NCBI GenBank assembly: GCA_002373975.1
Contig: DFKZ01000048.1
Location: 1 to 62,262 of the forward strand
Direction of reading: 5' to 3'
From: Lachnospiraceae bacterium UBA3632
Lineage (GTDB): Bacteria > Bacillota > Clostridia > Lachnospirales > Lachnospiraceae
DNA: 62,262 nucleotides
Shown in pieces: positions 32,733 through 41,194 of the stretch. The stretch's first letter is position 1. Each line of letters opens with the position of its first letter. The notes under the pieces are model-generated. The model ran no database searches and was not told where the DNA came from. It worked only from the letters and a program-made list of their open reading frames with translations. The position numbers and the translations under genes are program-made.

Positions 32733-33890
32733 ATGAAAGAAATAACTTACGAAGAACTGAATAACCTGCAGAAGGATTCATATATACTGATAGATGTGAG
32801 AGATGAAGGGCTGAGAGCATACGGAATGATACCCGGTGCCCATGCGATAGATATTGAATCGGGGCCTGATGCGATAAGAGATGATTTAAAGCGGATACCT
32901 CAGGATAAAAAGCTGATATTCTACTGCGAGATAGGAAGAAAGACAAGGGACCTTGACGATAGCGAATTTTCGGAAGGACGAGAATGCTACAGCCTTGAAG
33001 GCGGGTATCTCGGCTATGTCAGAGCTGAAATGTCGAATGAGGAAAGCCTTGAGGACAAGAAGAAAAAGGCTGAGGAGAGCATCCAGAAAAGATTCCACAA
33101 GAAGCTTTTTTCGCCCTTTGCCAAGGCCTGCAAGACCTACCGCCTCATAAGCGAGGGAGATCATATCGCGGTATGCATTTCAGGCGGCAAGGATTCCATG
33201 CTGATGGCCAAGCTCTTTCAGGAGATAAAAAAGCACAGGCAGTGTAATTTTGATCTTACATTCCTTGTGATGGATCCCGGATATAATAAAGATAACAGAG
33301 CGCTCATCGAGAGCAACGCCAGGGCTTTGGGTATTCCCATCACCGTATTTGAGAGTGATATATTCGACGCGGTTGATACCATAGATAAAAACCCGTGCTA
33401 TTTATGTGCCAGAATGAGAAGAGGATACCTGTACAGCAAGGCCAGGGAGCTTGGATGCAACAAGATCGCTCTCGGTCATCACTATGATGATGTGATCGAG
33501 ACCATACTTATGGGGATGCTGCAGGGGGCGCAGATACAGACCATGATGCCCAAGCTGCACAGCACCAATTTTGAGGGAATGGAGCTTATCCGCCCGATGT
33601 ATCTTGTGAGGGAGAGTGACATCTGTGCATGGCGCGATTATAACGATCTGCATTTCCTGCAGTGTGCGTGTCACTTTACGGATACCTGCTCCACATGCCA
33701 CGAGGACGGCACAACCTCCTCCAAGCGCCTTGAGACAAAGAAGCTTATCGCCTCGCTTAAAAAGGATAATCCTTTTATCGAGTCCAATATTTTTAAGAGC
33801 GTTGAGAATGTAAATCTCGACACCGTGATAGGATATAAAAAGAACGGTGTAAGACATCACTTTCTGGATGAATATGATATCTCCGAATAA
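32733..33890 (+). CDS. Rhodanese-TtcA fusion, tRNA thiolation enzyme-like
   Basis: A 385-residue two-domain protein. Residues 1-100 are a rhodanese domain (LIDVRDEGLRAYGMIPGAHA) with a likely active-site Cys65 in FYCEIGRK. Residues about 125-385 are a PP-loop ATPase like TtcA, which makes 2-thiocytidine at tRNA position 32: SGGKDS at 150-155, CYLC in the middle and further cysteines in CACHFTDTCSTC. The rhodanese could hand sulfur to the thiolase in cis. The start is ATG 32733, with a GTG two codons earlier as alternative. Substrate tRNA or other target is not proven. Confidence 0.85.
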   Translation: MKEITYEELNNLQKDSYILIDVRDEGLRAYGMIPGAHAIDIESGPDAIRDDLKRIPQDKKLIFYCEIGRKTRDLDDSEFSEGRECYSLEGGYLGYVRAEMSNEESLEDKKKKAEESIQKRFHKKLFSPFAKACKTYRLISEGDHIAVCISGGKDSMLMAKLFQEIKKHRQCNFDLTFLVMDPGYNKDNRALIESNARALGIPITVFESDIFDAVDTIDKNPCYLCARMRRGYLYSKARELGCNKIALGHHYDDVIETILMGMLQGAQIQTMMPKLHSTNFEGMELIRPMYLVRESDICAWRDYNDLHFLQCACHFTDTCSTCHEDGTTSSKRLETKKLIASLKKDNPFIESNIFKSVENVNLDTVIGYKKNGVRHHFLDEYDISE

Positions 33891-33910
33891 TAAAACAGGC
33901 TGGTGATAGT

Positions 33911-34672
33911 ATGGCTGTAGAAGACGGCGTGTGGATCATGAAGGGCCTTGATCGGAATGACCCTTACAGGATACGTACATGGAATGAACTGGTAAACTGG
34001 ATAAATGAAGTGGGATTTCTTCCCCTTTTTGCAAATGATGTGGAAGGTTTTTCCGCAGAGGAGCATGTATCGCCGGACTACTGGTGGACCGGGGTAAGGG
34101 ATGAGGACCCATGGGAGTGGCGCGAGATAATAGCATCGAGCCACCGGGTGGCATACGGTAAATTCTTTGACCAGAAGGCAGGTTTTATAAGCCTTGAGTG
34201 GCTTCCCTATTTTGCCAATTTCAGGAGAAAGGGATATGATTTTGATTCCCGCTGGGAAGACGGGCTTGCAAGCCGCAGGGAAAAGATAATCATGGATATG
34301 CTGACCGGCAGGGATGAAGACGGAGATATGACTTTTCCCGATGATCAGATCCTTTCCACGGAACTTAAAAAGAAAGCCGGATTCGGAAAGGGCGGAGAGA
34401 AGAATTATTCCGGTATCGTCACAGGACTGCAGATGCAGACATATCTTGTGATAACCGATTTTAGAAGACGCACGAATAAAAAAGGTGAAGAGTACGGGAT
34501 GGCAGTGTCGGTGATGCTTCCGCCCGAAGCGGTGTGGGGGTATGAAGCCGTAACCGCTGCCTACAATGAAAGCCCGGCAGAGAGCTACGACAGGATCGTA
34601 TCGCGTGTCATAGAGAAGTTCCCCGACGCAAGAGAGGGGGATGTTATCAGGCTGATCGGAAGGAGACCATAG
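33911..34672 (+). CDS. AlkZ-related protein of unknown function
   Basis: A 253-residue protein with many Trp residues (YWWTGVRDEDPWEWREIIAS). It contains KFFDQKAGFISLEWLPYFAN and QTYLVITDFRRRTNKKGEEY. I recall Clostridial proteins of this kind listed as AlkZ-related (YcaQ/AlkZ glycosylases open DNA crosslinks), but the catalytic QxQ/QxD motif of AlkZ is not evident. It lies 20 bases after the TtcA-like gene and abuts corA by one base, so it is within an operon. Confidence 0.6.
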   Translation: MAVEDGVWIMKGLDRNDPYRIRTWNELVNWINEVGFLPLFANDVEGFSAEEHVSPDYWWTGVRDEDPWEWREIIASSHRVAYGKFFDQKAGFISLEWLPYFANFRRKGYDFDSRWEDGLASRREKIIMDMLTGRDEDGDMTFPDDQILSTELKKKAGFGKGGEKNYSGIVTGLQMQTYLVITDFRRRTNKKGEEYGMAVSVMLPPEAVWGYEAVTAAYNESPAESYDRIVSRVIEKFPDAREGDVIRLIGRRP

Positions 34673-35590
34673 ATGTTTTATGCAATAAGGGAAACTTTAC
34701 AGGAAGTATCAAGAGAAGAGCTGAAAAAGGCCGATTTTCAGTACGTGGCCGCAGTATCTTACGAAGAGTGGATCAAAAGCCGCGACAGCTTCGAGATGGG
34801 AATCGATATGGACCAGAACATTTCGGAGATATACACCACCAAGGCTGAGGTGAACTATGATTCACTGACGGGATCTTTTTCCATTCCGAACAGAAAGGAT
34901 TTCTCGAAGGAAGATTATAAATTTGCCTTTGCGCTTGACGAAAAGGGGATCGTATTTATTGATGACAGCGGCAAAGCGGCAGAGATAATCAAAGCCGTAA
35001 AGGGCACTAAGAAGTGGAAATTTCCGAGCCTTGAAAGGTTTCTCTACGACTTTCTGGATCAGATAGTATTGGACGATCTCAGACTCATGGAAAAATATGA
35101 GCGGGAGCTTGATTCCATTGAGGAAAAGATAATGGAGGGAGAAGAGAAATTTCCCACTAACCGTCTGAACGAGATAAGAAGCGATATAAGAGATCTGCGC
35201 ATTCATTATGAGCAGTTGATGGATCTGGGTCAGGAACTGGAGGAAAACGAGAATAACTTCTTTAAGACTGAGAATCTGAGATATTACAGAATGTTTTTAA
35301 ACCGTATGGCCAGGCTTCACGATAACTCTGCATCCCTCAGAGATTACACTATGCAGCTGAGGGATTTATATAAAGCGCAGATTGACGTAAAGCAGAACAG
35401 GATAATGACCGTCCTTACGGTTGTGACCACTATCTTTATGCCTCTTACACTGATAGCCGGATGGTATGGAATGAACTTCAGATTTATGCCGGAACTTGAG
35501 TGGAAATGGAGCTATCCCGTGGTTATAGGAGTGTGTGTGCTGATCGCGGTGGGGAGCCTGCTGTTTTTCAAAAAGAAGAAGTGGCTGTGA
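34673..35590 (+). CDS. corA: CorA family divalent cation transporter
   Basis: A 305-residue CorA-type Mg2+/Co2+ channel. The first about 240 residues form the cytoplasmic funnel, with a long helix region (YERELDSIEEKIMEGEEKFP and following). Two C-terminal membrane helices carry the selectivity motif YGMNF between them (AGWYGMNFRFMPELEWKW), and the tail ends in FFKKKKW. It starts at the base after the stop of the preceding gene. Mg2+ is the usual substrate. Confidence 0.92.
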   Translation: MFYAIRETLQEVSREELKKADFQYVAAVSYEEWIKSRDSFEMGIDMDQNISEIYTTKAEVNYDSLTGSFSIPNRKDFSKEDYKFAFALDEKGIVFIDDSGKAAEIIKAVKGTKKWKFPSLERFLYDFLDQIVLDDLRLMEKYERELDSIEEKIMEGEEKFPTNRLNEIRSDIRDLRIHYEQLMDLGQELEENENNFFKTENLRYYRMFLNRMARLHDNSASLRDYTMQLRDLYKAQIDVKQNRIMTVLTVVTTIFMPLTLIAGWYGMNFRFMPELEWKWSYPVVIGVCVLIAVGSLLFFKKKKWL

Positions 35591-35647
35591 ACTTCCTCTT
35601 AACCGGCATGATCTTTACTGATCTTCCCTTTAATATCAAAAAAACTA

Positions 35648-35676
35648 TTGACATAATATATTGTGCGCAATATAAT
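35648..35676 (+). promoter_or_regulatory. Sigma-A promoter with MarR-type operator
   Basis: TTGACA (35648-35653) and TATAAT (35671-35676) with a 17-base spacer form a perfect consensus promoter. The palindrome TATATTG-N4-CAATATA (35657-35674) fills the spacer and overlaps the -10. It should be the operator for autorepression by the OhrR-like protein encoded downstream. Confidence 0.85.
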
Positions 35677-35708
35677 TATGCAAAAGATAAGCAAAGGGGT
35701 GACCGATA

Positions 35709-36140
35709 ATGTCACAGGAGTATGAACAACTGAAACTCGAAAACCAGCTGTGTTTCCCCATGTATGCATGCAGCAGGAAGATAGTGGGGAGCTACACACC
35801 TTATCTCGGTCCGCTGGGTCTTACATACACTCAGTATATCGTACTGATGGTCCTTTGGGAAAAAGAATCCGTCAATGTGGGACAGCTTGGAAGTATTCTT
35901 CATCTGGATGCCGGGACACTCACACCGCTTCTTAAGAGACTTGAAAAAAGCGGATATGTTACCAGGGAAAGGTCAAAAGAAGACGAGCGTGTTACCGTAA
36001 TAAAGATCACACCCGAGGGAAATGAGCTCAAGGAAAAATGTAAGGATATTCCCCTCAAGATGGCTTCGAACGGCTCCGCATTAACTCAGAAGGATGCAAA
36101 AGAGCTGTACAGATTATTGTACTTATTCCTAGAGGGATGA
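35709..36140 (+). CDS. OhrR-like MarR family redox regulator
   Basis: A 143-residue winged-helix repressor. The sensing cysteine is Cys15 in NQLCFPMYACSR, and Tyr29 and Tyr40, which contact it in B. subtilis OhrR, are at the same positions. The DNA-binding wing region is LTPLLKRLEKSGYVTRERSK followed by DERVTVIKIT. It should sense organic peroxide or hypochlorite by oxidation of Cys15. An operator-like palindrome covers its own promoter. The flavodoxin gene downstream, rather than an Ohr peroxidase, is its likely partner. Confidence 0.88.
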   Translation: MSQEYEQLKLENQLCFPMYACSRKIVGSYTPYLGPLGLTYTQYIVLMVLWEKESVNVGQLGSILHLDAGTLTPLLKRLEKSGYVTRERSKEDERVTVIKITPEGNELKEKCKDIPLKMASNGSALTQKDAKELYRLLYLFLEG

Positions 36141-36167
36141 CACTTTTTGCTTATAGATCAAAAAGTG
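36141..36167. repeat. Hairpin between the OhrR-like and flavodoxin genes
   Basis: CACTTTTTG and CAAAAAGTG form a perfect 9-bp stem with a 9-base loop directly after the regulator stop. No T-run follows, so it is more likely an mRNA processing or stabilising element than a full terminator. Confidence 0.5.
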
Positions 36168-36222
36168 ATCTGACCGATAGATACAAACATAGAAAACGTT
36201 CATGAAGTAAGGAGGAAAAATC

Positions 36223-36630
36223 ATGACATACGCAGTAAGATACTACACTAAAACAGGCAATACCAAAAAGCTTGCCGATGCTATCGCAAATGTGCTCGGA
36301 GTTGAATCAATGCCCATCAGCGTACCTGTAAGTGAGCCTGTTGATTACCTCTTCCTTGGAAATTCATTTTATGCATTTACCATCGATCCGGAGGTCAGAA
36401 AGTTTGTTGCTTCACTTGATAAAAACAAAGTAGGAAAGATCGTAAACTTCGGCACTGCAGCAATGCTCAACTCCACATACAGAAAGGTAAGAGCAGAGGC
36501 CAAAAAGGTCGGTGTTGAAATGGATGAAAAAGAGTTCCACTGCAGAGGCGAATTCAAGGGTGCCAACAAGGGAAGACCGAACGAGAATGATATCGCTGCA
36601 GCAGTTGAATTTGCAAAGCAGTATCTTTGA
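36223..36630 (+). CDS. Flavodoxin-like protein
   Basis: A 135-residue flavodoxin fold protein. The FMN phosphate loop is YYTKTGNTKKLAD. DYLFLGNSFYAFTID and KIVNFGTAAMLNST correspond to the other FMN contact loops. It would act as a small electron carrier or oxidant-scavenging oxidoreductase in the cytoplasm. AAGGAGG precedes the ATG, and a strong terminator follows. It lies 82 bases after the OhrR-like gene, so both are probably read from the redox-controlled promoter at 35648. Confidence 0.85.
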   Translation: MTYAVRYYTKTGNTKKLADAIANVLGVESMPISVPVSEPVDYLFLGNSFYAFTIDPEVRKFVASLDKNKVGKIVNFGTAAMLNSTYRKVRAEAKKVGVEMDEKEFHCRGEFKGANKGRPNENDIAAAVEFAKQYL

Positions 36631-36684
36631 TCGATATAAGATGATCGTGTAATAAAAATATCCTTGTTTATGTTTGCGTTATTT

Positions 36685-36719
36685 GCGGGGACAGAAGTTT
36701 CTGTCCCCGCAGTTTTTTT
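36685..36719 (+). terminator. Terminator after the flavodoxin gene
   Basis: GCGGGGACAG and CTGTCCCCGC form a perfect 10-bp stem with a 6-base loop, followed by AG and seven T. Confidence 0.93.
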
Positions 36720-36783
36720 ACAATTCTGCCGCGTTTTTTATTTTGGCCTCGATTTTTTTACTTTATACCTTTTTATACAATTA

Positions 36784-36792
36784 TGATATAAT
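36784..36792 (+). promoter_or_regulatory. Extended -10 promoter of the GNAT gene
   Basis: TGATATAAT is an extended -10 element 38 bases before the ATG at 36831. The -35 region is weak. Confidence 0.45.
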
Positions 36793-36830
36793 TCTGTCTT
36801 GAAGTTGTTTGAATACGAAAAGGAGAATTC

Positions 36831-37307
36831 ATGAACAAAATGGTCAGAAAAGCGGAAAATAAAGACATAGACAAAATTCTGATCCTGTTGCAGGAGGTGC
36901 TTGAGCTTCACGCAAAGATAAGACCGGATATATTTGTCCCGGGTACAACCAAGTATAATAAAGAGGACCTGGAAGAATTGCTTAAGGATGAGCTGAAACC
37001 GATCTACGTGGCGGTCGATGAAAAGGATGAGGTGCTGGGATACGCCTTTTGTCAGATAAAGGAGCGCCCAGCCATGCCTTTTATGGTTCAGTTTAAATAT
37101 CTTTTTATCGATGATCTGTGCGTGGATGAAAGCTGCAGAGGTCAGCATGTGGGGAGCCGGCTTTTTGAATATGTCAAAGAGGAAGCCAAAAAGCTCGGCT
37201 GCTATCATGTGACGCTCAATGTGTGGGAAGGGAATGACAACGCCAATGCTTTCTATGAAAAAATGGGCATGAAAACCTTAGAGCGTCAGATGGAATTTAT
37301 TTTATAA
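36831..37307 (+). CDS. GNAT family N-acetyltransferase
   Basis: A 158-residue acetyltransferase. The acetyl-CoA site is IDDLCVDESCRGQHVGSRLF, with the Q/R-x-x-G-x-G/A type loop. VTLNVWEGNDNANAFYEKMG is the typical C-terminal segment and the end is MKTLERQMEF. The substrate (amino acid, peptide or small amine) cannot be told. AAGGAGAATTC precedes the ATG. The tex gene begins 23 bases after it and may share the promoter. Confidence 0.92.
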   Translation: MNKMVRKAENKDIDKILILLQEVLELHAKIRPDIFVPGTTKYNKEDLEELLKDELKPIYVAVDEKDEVLGYAFCQIKERPAMPFMVQFKYLFIDDLCVDESCRGQHVGSRLFEYVKEEAKKLGCYHVTLNVWEGNDNANAFYEKMGMKTLERQMEFIL

Positions 37308-37330
37308 TAAAACTATCGAAGAGGTGTTAA

Positions 37331-39514
37331 ATGGACATTATTAAAACAATAGCTGAAGAATTATCGGTTAAGCCGTGGCAGGTCGAGGCTGCCGTAAAGC
37401 TTATCGACGAGGGCTGCACGATCCCTTTTATAGCAAGGTACAGAAAGGAAGCCACCGGCACTCTGAACGACGAGCAGCTCAGAAATCTGGGAGAGAGACT
37501 TGAGTATCTGAGGAATCTCGAGGAAAAGAAGCAGACCGTGCTTTCAAGCATCGAGGAGCAGGGAGCTATTACGGATGAGCTAAAGGAAAAGATAATCGCC
37601 GCCACCACCGTTACGGCGGTTGATGACCTTTACCGCCCTTACAGACCGAAGAGAAAGACCCGCGCAAGTGTGGCAAAGGAAAAGGGGCTCGAACCGCTGG
37701 CAGTGATCATCAGGCTTCAGATGACCAAAAAGAGCCTCGAAGATGAAGCTTCGCCTTACGTAAATGAGGAAAAGGGTGTCGGCAGTGCGAAGGAAGCCAT
37801 AGAAGGCGCTATGGATATCATTGCGGAGGAGATATCGGATGATGCGGATTATCGCACCTATATCCGCGATATCACCATGGGCCAGGGAAACATTGTTTCC
37901 GAGGCCAAGGATGACAAAGCCGAGAGTGTGTACGAAAACTATTATCATTTCACCGAGCCTGTGGGAAAGATAGCCGGCCACCGCATTCTTGCCATCAACA
38001 GAGGTGAGGCGGAAAAGGTGCTCACCGTATCTGTCGAGGCTCCCAGAGACAGGATCATAGGATATCTGGAGAAAAAGATAATTGTAAACGATAACGAGAA
38101 TACCAAGCCCGTGCTGCAGGCTACCATCGCCGACAGCTATGACAGGCTCATCGCTCCCTCCATCGAGCGCGAGGTCAGGAATATCCTCACCGAAAAGGCG
38201 GAGGACGGCGCAATTTCCGTGTTTGGAAAGAACTTAAGGCAGCTTCTTATGCAGCCTCCCATCGCGGGAAAGGTCGTGCTCGGATGGGATCCCGCTTTCA
38301 GAACCGGATGCAAGCTTGCGGTCGTGGATCCCACGGGAAAGGTTATGGACACAAAGGTCATCTATCCCACCGCTCCGCAGTTTAAGGTTAATGAAGCCAA
38401 GGCGGATCTAAAGAAGCTGATCGACAAATACAATATCGAGCTTATCTCGGTGGGGAACGGAACCGCTTCCAGAGAGTCGGAGCAGGTGATAGTTGAGCTT
38501 TTAAAGGAGATAAAAAAGCCGGTTCAGTATGTGATCGTAAACGAAGCCGGCGCATCCGTATATTCGGCAAGTAAGCTTGCCACCGAGGAATTCCCTCAGT
38601 TTGATGTTGGGCAGAGAAGCGCCGCATCCATCGCAAGACGCCTTCAGGATCCTCTTTCGGAGCTGGTTAAGATCGATCCCAAATCCATCGGAGTGGGTCA
38701 GTACCAGCACGATATGAATCAGAAAAAGCTTGGGGAGACTCTGACAGGTGTAGTGGAAGACTGCGTTAACAGCGTGGGAGTAGATCTTAACACCGCTTCG
38801 GTTTCCCTGCTTGAATACATATCGGGTATCAGTAAGACAATAGCAAAGAATATCGTTGAATATCGCGAGGCAAACGGAAAGTTCACATCCCGTGCCCAGC
38901 TTCTTAAAGTACCAAAGCTTGGCCCCAAAGCTTATGAGCAGTGCGCAGGATTTATGAGGATATCGGACGGAAAAGACCCTCTCGATTCCACCAGTGTGCA
39001 TCCCGAGAGCTATAAGGCGGCGGAGCTTCTCATCAAAAAGCTTGGATTTGAAAAGGGTCAGCTTGTAAATATCAGAAAGGCCGGAACAAATGACAACGCG
39101 ATGTTTAAGCTTATGGCCGGAAAGCTTGATAAGGCAAAGACCGCAAAGGAGCTTGAGATAGGAGAGATCACTCTTTCGGATATTCTGAAGGAGCTGGAAA
39201 AGCCCGCCCGTGACCCCCGTGAAGATATGCCAAAGCCGGTGCTACGAAGCGATATTCTCGAGATGAAGGATCTGAAGCCCGGAATGATACTCAAGGGAAC
39301 AGTGAGAAATGTTATCGATTTCGGCGTGTTTGTGGATATCGGTGTGCATCAGGACGGCCTTGTGCATATATCCCAGATATGTGACAGATATATCAAGCAT
39401 CCCCTTGAAGCGGTGAGTGTCGGAGATGTGGTGGACGTGCAGGTGATATCCGTGGATACGGCCAAGAAAAGGATAGCCCTTACCATGAAGATACAGAAAG
39501 ATACGTCAAAATAA
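37331..39514 (+). CDS. tex: Tex family transcription accessory protein
   Basis: A 727-residue RNA-binding protein of the Tex/YhgF family. The N-terminal helical domain starts IAEELSVKPWQVEAAVKLID and contains CTIPFIARYRKEATGTLNDE. A YqgF-like nuclease fold follows (VLGWDPAFRTGCKLAVVDPT), then helix-hairpin-helix motifs around NTASVSLLEYISGISKTIAK, and a C-terminal S1 domain (GTVRNVIDFGVFVDIGVHQD, then GLVHISQI). The full family length is present. It is cytoplasmic and thought to affect transcript elongation and RNA handling. Confidence 0.95.
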   Translation: MDIIKTIAEELSVKPWQVEAAVKLIDEGCTIPFIARYRKEATGTLNDEQLRNLGERLEYLRNLEEKKQTVLSSIEEQGAITDELKEKIIAATTVTAVDDLYRPYRPKRKTRASVAKEKGLEPLAVIIRLQMTKKSLEDEASPYVNEEKGVGSAKEAIEGAMDIIAEEISDDADYRTYIRDITMGQGNIVSEAKDDKAESVYENYYHFTEPVGKIAGHRILAINRGEAEKVLTVSVEAPRDRIIGYLEKKIIVNDNENTKPVLQATIADSYDRLIAPSIEREVRNILTEKAEDGAISVFGKNLRQLLMQPPIAGKVVLGWDPAFRTGCKLAVVDPTGKVMDTKVIYPTAPQFKVNEAKADLKKLIDKYNIELISVGNGTASRESEQVIVELLKEIKKPVQYVIVNEAGASVYSASKLATEEFPQFDVGQRSAASIARRLQDPLSELVKIDPKSIGVGQYQHDMNQKKLGETLTGVVEDCVNSVGVDLNTASVSLLEYISGISKTIAKNIVEYREANGKFTSRAQLLKVPKLGPKAYEQCAGFMRISDGKDPLDSTSVHPESYKAAELLIKKLGFEKGQLVNIRKAGTNDNAMFKLMAGKLDKAKTAKELEIGEITLSDILKELEKPARDPREDMPKPVLRSDILEMKDLKPGMILKGTVRNVIDFGVFVDIGVHQDGLVHISQICDRYIKHPLEAVSVGDVVDVQVISVDTAKKRIALTMKIQKDTSK

Positions 39515-39542
39515 AGATGCTCAAAATCCATCAATAAAAAAA

Positions 39543-39572
39543 TTGACTAAACCCCTGTAAAGAGTTTATTAT
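39543..39572 (+). promoter_or_regulatory. Promoter of the fructose-bisphosphate aldolase gene
   Basis: TTGACT (39543-39548) and TATTAT (39567-39572) are 18 bases apart. This leaves a leader of about 60 bases before the ATG at 39640, which has a strong AAGGAGG. Confidence 0.6.
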
Positions 39573-39639
39573 TGAATGTATACGGAATATATCTTCACCG
39601 ATATATGAGAGCACTTAACAATAAGGAGGTATTTTTGTC

Positions 39640-40608
39640 ATGCCATTGGTAACAACAAAAGAAATGTTCAAGAAGGCTTATGACGGCGGATATGCTGTCG
39701 GCGCTTTCAACGTCAACAACATGGAGATCGTTCAGGGTATCACCGAAGCTGCAGGAGAGCTTGAGAGCCCTGTAATCCTTCAGGTTTCAAAGGGCGCAAG
39801 AGCTTATGCAAACCACACCTACCTCGTAAAGCTTGTTGAAGCAGCTGTAGAGGAGAATCCTCAGATTCCCATCGCTCTTCACCTTGATCACGGTGATACT
39901 TTTGAGCTTTGCAAATCCTGTATCGACGGCGGATTCACATCTGTTATGATCGATGCTTCATCCAAGTCATTTGAGGATAACATCGCTCTCACCAAGCAGG
40001 TTGTTGAATATGCGCACGACAAGGGCGTAGTTGTAGAGGCAGAGCTTGGAACTCTTGCAGGTATTGAGGACGAGGTTGTAGTTGAATCAGGTAAGGAAGC
40101 ATACACCAGACCCGAAGAGGTTGAGGAGTTTGTTGACAAGACCGGATGCGACTCACTCGCTATCGCTATCGGAACCAGCCACGGCGCTTACAAGTTCACC
40201 GCCGCTCAGTGCACCAGAAATGCTGACGGAATCCTTGTTCCCCCGCCGCTCCGCTTTGACGTACTCAGGGAGTGCATCAAGAGACTTCCCGGATTCCCCA
40301 TCGTTCTTCACGGTTCATCTTCGGTTCCTCAGGAATTCGTTAAGATGGTTAACCAGTACGGCGGAAACATGCCCGATGCTGTAGGTATTCCCGAGGAGCA
40401 GCTCCGCGAGGCAGCTAAGCTTGCAGTATGTAAGATCAATATCGATTCCGATATCCGTCTTGCTATGACCGCAAACATCCGTAAGTATTTTGCAGAGCAT
40501 CCCGATCACTTCGATCCCAGACAGTATCTCAAGCCCGCCCGTCAGGCTGTTAAGGATATGGTTGCTCATAAGATCGTTAACGTTCTCGGCTCCGATCACA
40601 AGATCTGA
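39640..40608 (+). CDS. fba: Class II fructose-bisphosphate aldolase
   Basis: A 322-residue glycolytic enzyme that splits fructose-1,6-bisphosphate into dihydroxyacetone phosphate and glyceraldehyde-3-phosphate using zinc. The zinc ligands are in IALHLDHGDTFE and AIGTSHGAYKF, and the later LHGSSSVP provides the third histidine. The N-terminus reads VTTKEMFKKAYDGGYAVGAF. Codon choice is more biased towards preferred codons than in most neighbours, as expected for a highly expressed gene. It has its own promoter and terminator, so it is a single-gene unit. Confidence 0.95.
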   Translation: MPLVTTKEMFKKAYDGGYAVGAFNVNNMEIVQGITEAAGELESPVILQVSKGARAYANHTYLVKLVEAAVEENPQIPIALHLDHGDTFELCKSCIDGGFTSVMIDASSKSFEDNIALTKQVVEYAHDKGVVVEAELGTLAGIEDEVVVESGKEAYTRPEEVEEFVDKTGCDSLAIAIGTSHGAYKFTAAQCTRNADGILVPPPLRFDVLRECIKRLPGFPIVLHGSSSVPQEFVKMVNQYGGNMPDAVGIPEEQLREAAKLAVCKINIDSDIRLAMTANIRKYFAEHPDHFDPRQYLKPARQAVKDMVAHKIVNVLGSDHKI

Positions 40609-40640
40609 TAAGGGATCTAACACAAAATATTGCGTTTTTC

Positions 40641-40671
40641 AAAAGCAGCCCTACAAGAAGGGCTGCTTTTT
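40641..40671 (+). terminator. Terminator after fba
   Basis: AAAAGCAGCCC and GGGCTGCTTTT form an 11-bp stem around a short loop, ending in a T-run. Confidence 0.93.
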
Positions 40672-40672
40672 C

Positions 40673-40701
40673 TTGATTTTTAAGCAAAAAACATATATAA
40701 T
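40673..40701 (+). promoter_or_regulatory. Promoter of the PilZ gene
   Basis: TTGATT (40673-40678) and TATAAT (40696-40701) are 17 bases apart. The -35 begins directly behind the fba terminator; the ATG follows at 40750. Confidence 0.7.
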
Positions 40702-40749
40702 ATATTCCGTGGGAAGCTGTTTTTAAAGCTGTATTACAGAGGCGATACT

Positions 40750-41127
40750 ATGTTAAAAGACAATAGGTACTATCAGCGAACGCTGGTATCGGTGCCGGCG
40801 ATCCTTCACGAAAAAGAGAGCAACAGAGAGATCAGTTGCATGGTTAGAGACATCAGTGAGAACGGGATATGCTTTGAGGTGCCTGTCAGAGAAAGAAATG
40901 TGGACAGCCTAAGCGAGGGCGGATCGCTGCATTTCCAGTTTATAGATACATATCAGTACGGAAAAGAAGTAGAAACCGATGTGCTGTCAAACGATGGCAG
41001 GATCCGTTACATGCGACTCTACGATGACGTTCTGAGAGTAGGATGCTATGTAACGGGAGACGATTTTCAAAAATACGCTGTCCGAAGGGAAGTTGTCAGA
41101 GGTTATAACAGGACAGCAACAGCATAG
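40750..41127 (+). CDS. PilZ domain cyclic-di-GMP receptor
   Basis: A 125-residue single-domain PilZ protein. The two cyclic-di-GMP binding motifs are present: RxxxR as RYYQR (about 6-10) and DxSxxG as DISENG. The remainder is a beta barrel (FEVPVRERNVDSLSEGGSLH) ending in a basic tail. It should read out the messenger made by the GGDEF proteins of this cell, such as the two encoded at 20.3 and 24.8 kb. It has its own promoter. The partner that it controls is not evident; the membrane protein downstream is one candidate. Confidence 0.9.
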   Translation: MLKDNRYYQRTLVSVPAILHEKESNREISCMVRDISENGICFEVPVRERNVDSLSEGGSLHFQFIDTYQYGKEVETDVLSNDGRIRYMRLYDDVLRVGCYVTGDDFQKYAVRREVVRGYNRTATA

Positions 41128-41134
41128 ATAGGGG

Positions 41135-41171
41135 AAGGCGCAGATATCAGTTTATGTGTTGTCTGCGCCTT
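41135..41171. repeat. 10-bp stem hairpin after the PilZ gene
   Basis: AAGGCGCAGA (41135-41144) and TCTGCGCCTT (41162-41171) are perfectly complementary with a 17-base loop. There is no T-run. It lies between the PilZ gene and the membrane protein gene and may moderate read-through. Confidence 0.55.
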
Positions 41172-41194
41172 AAGTATATACGGGAGTAATATCC

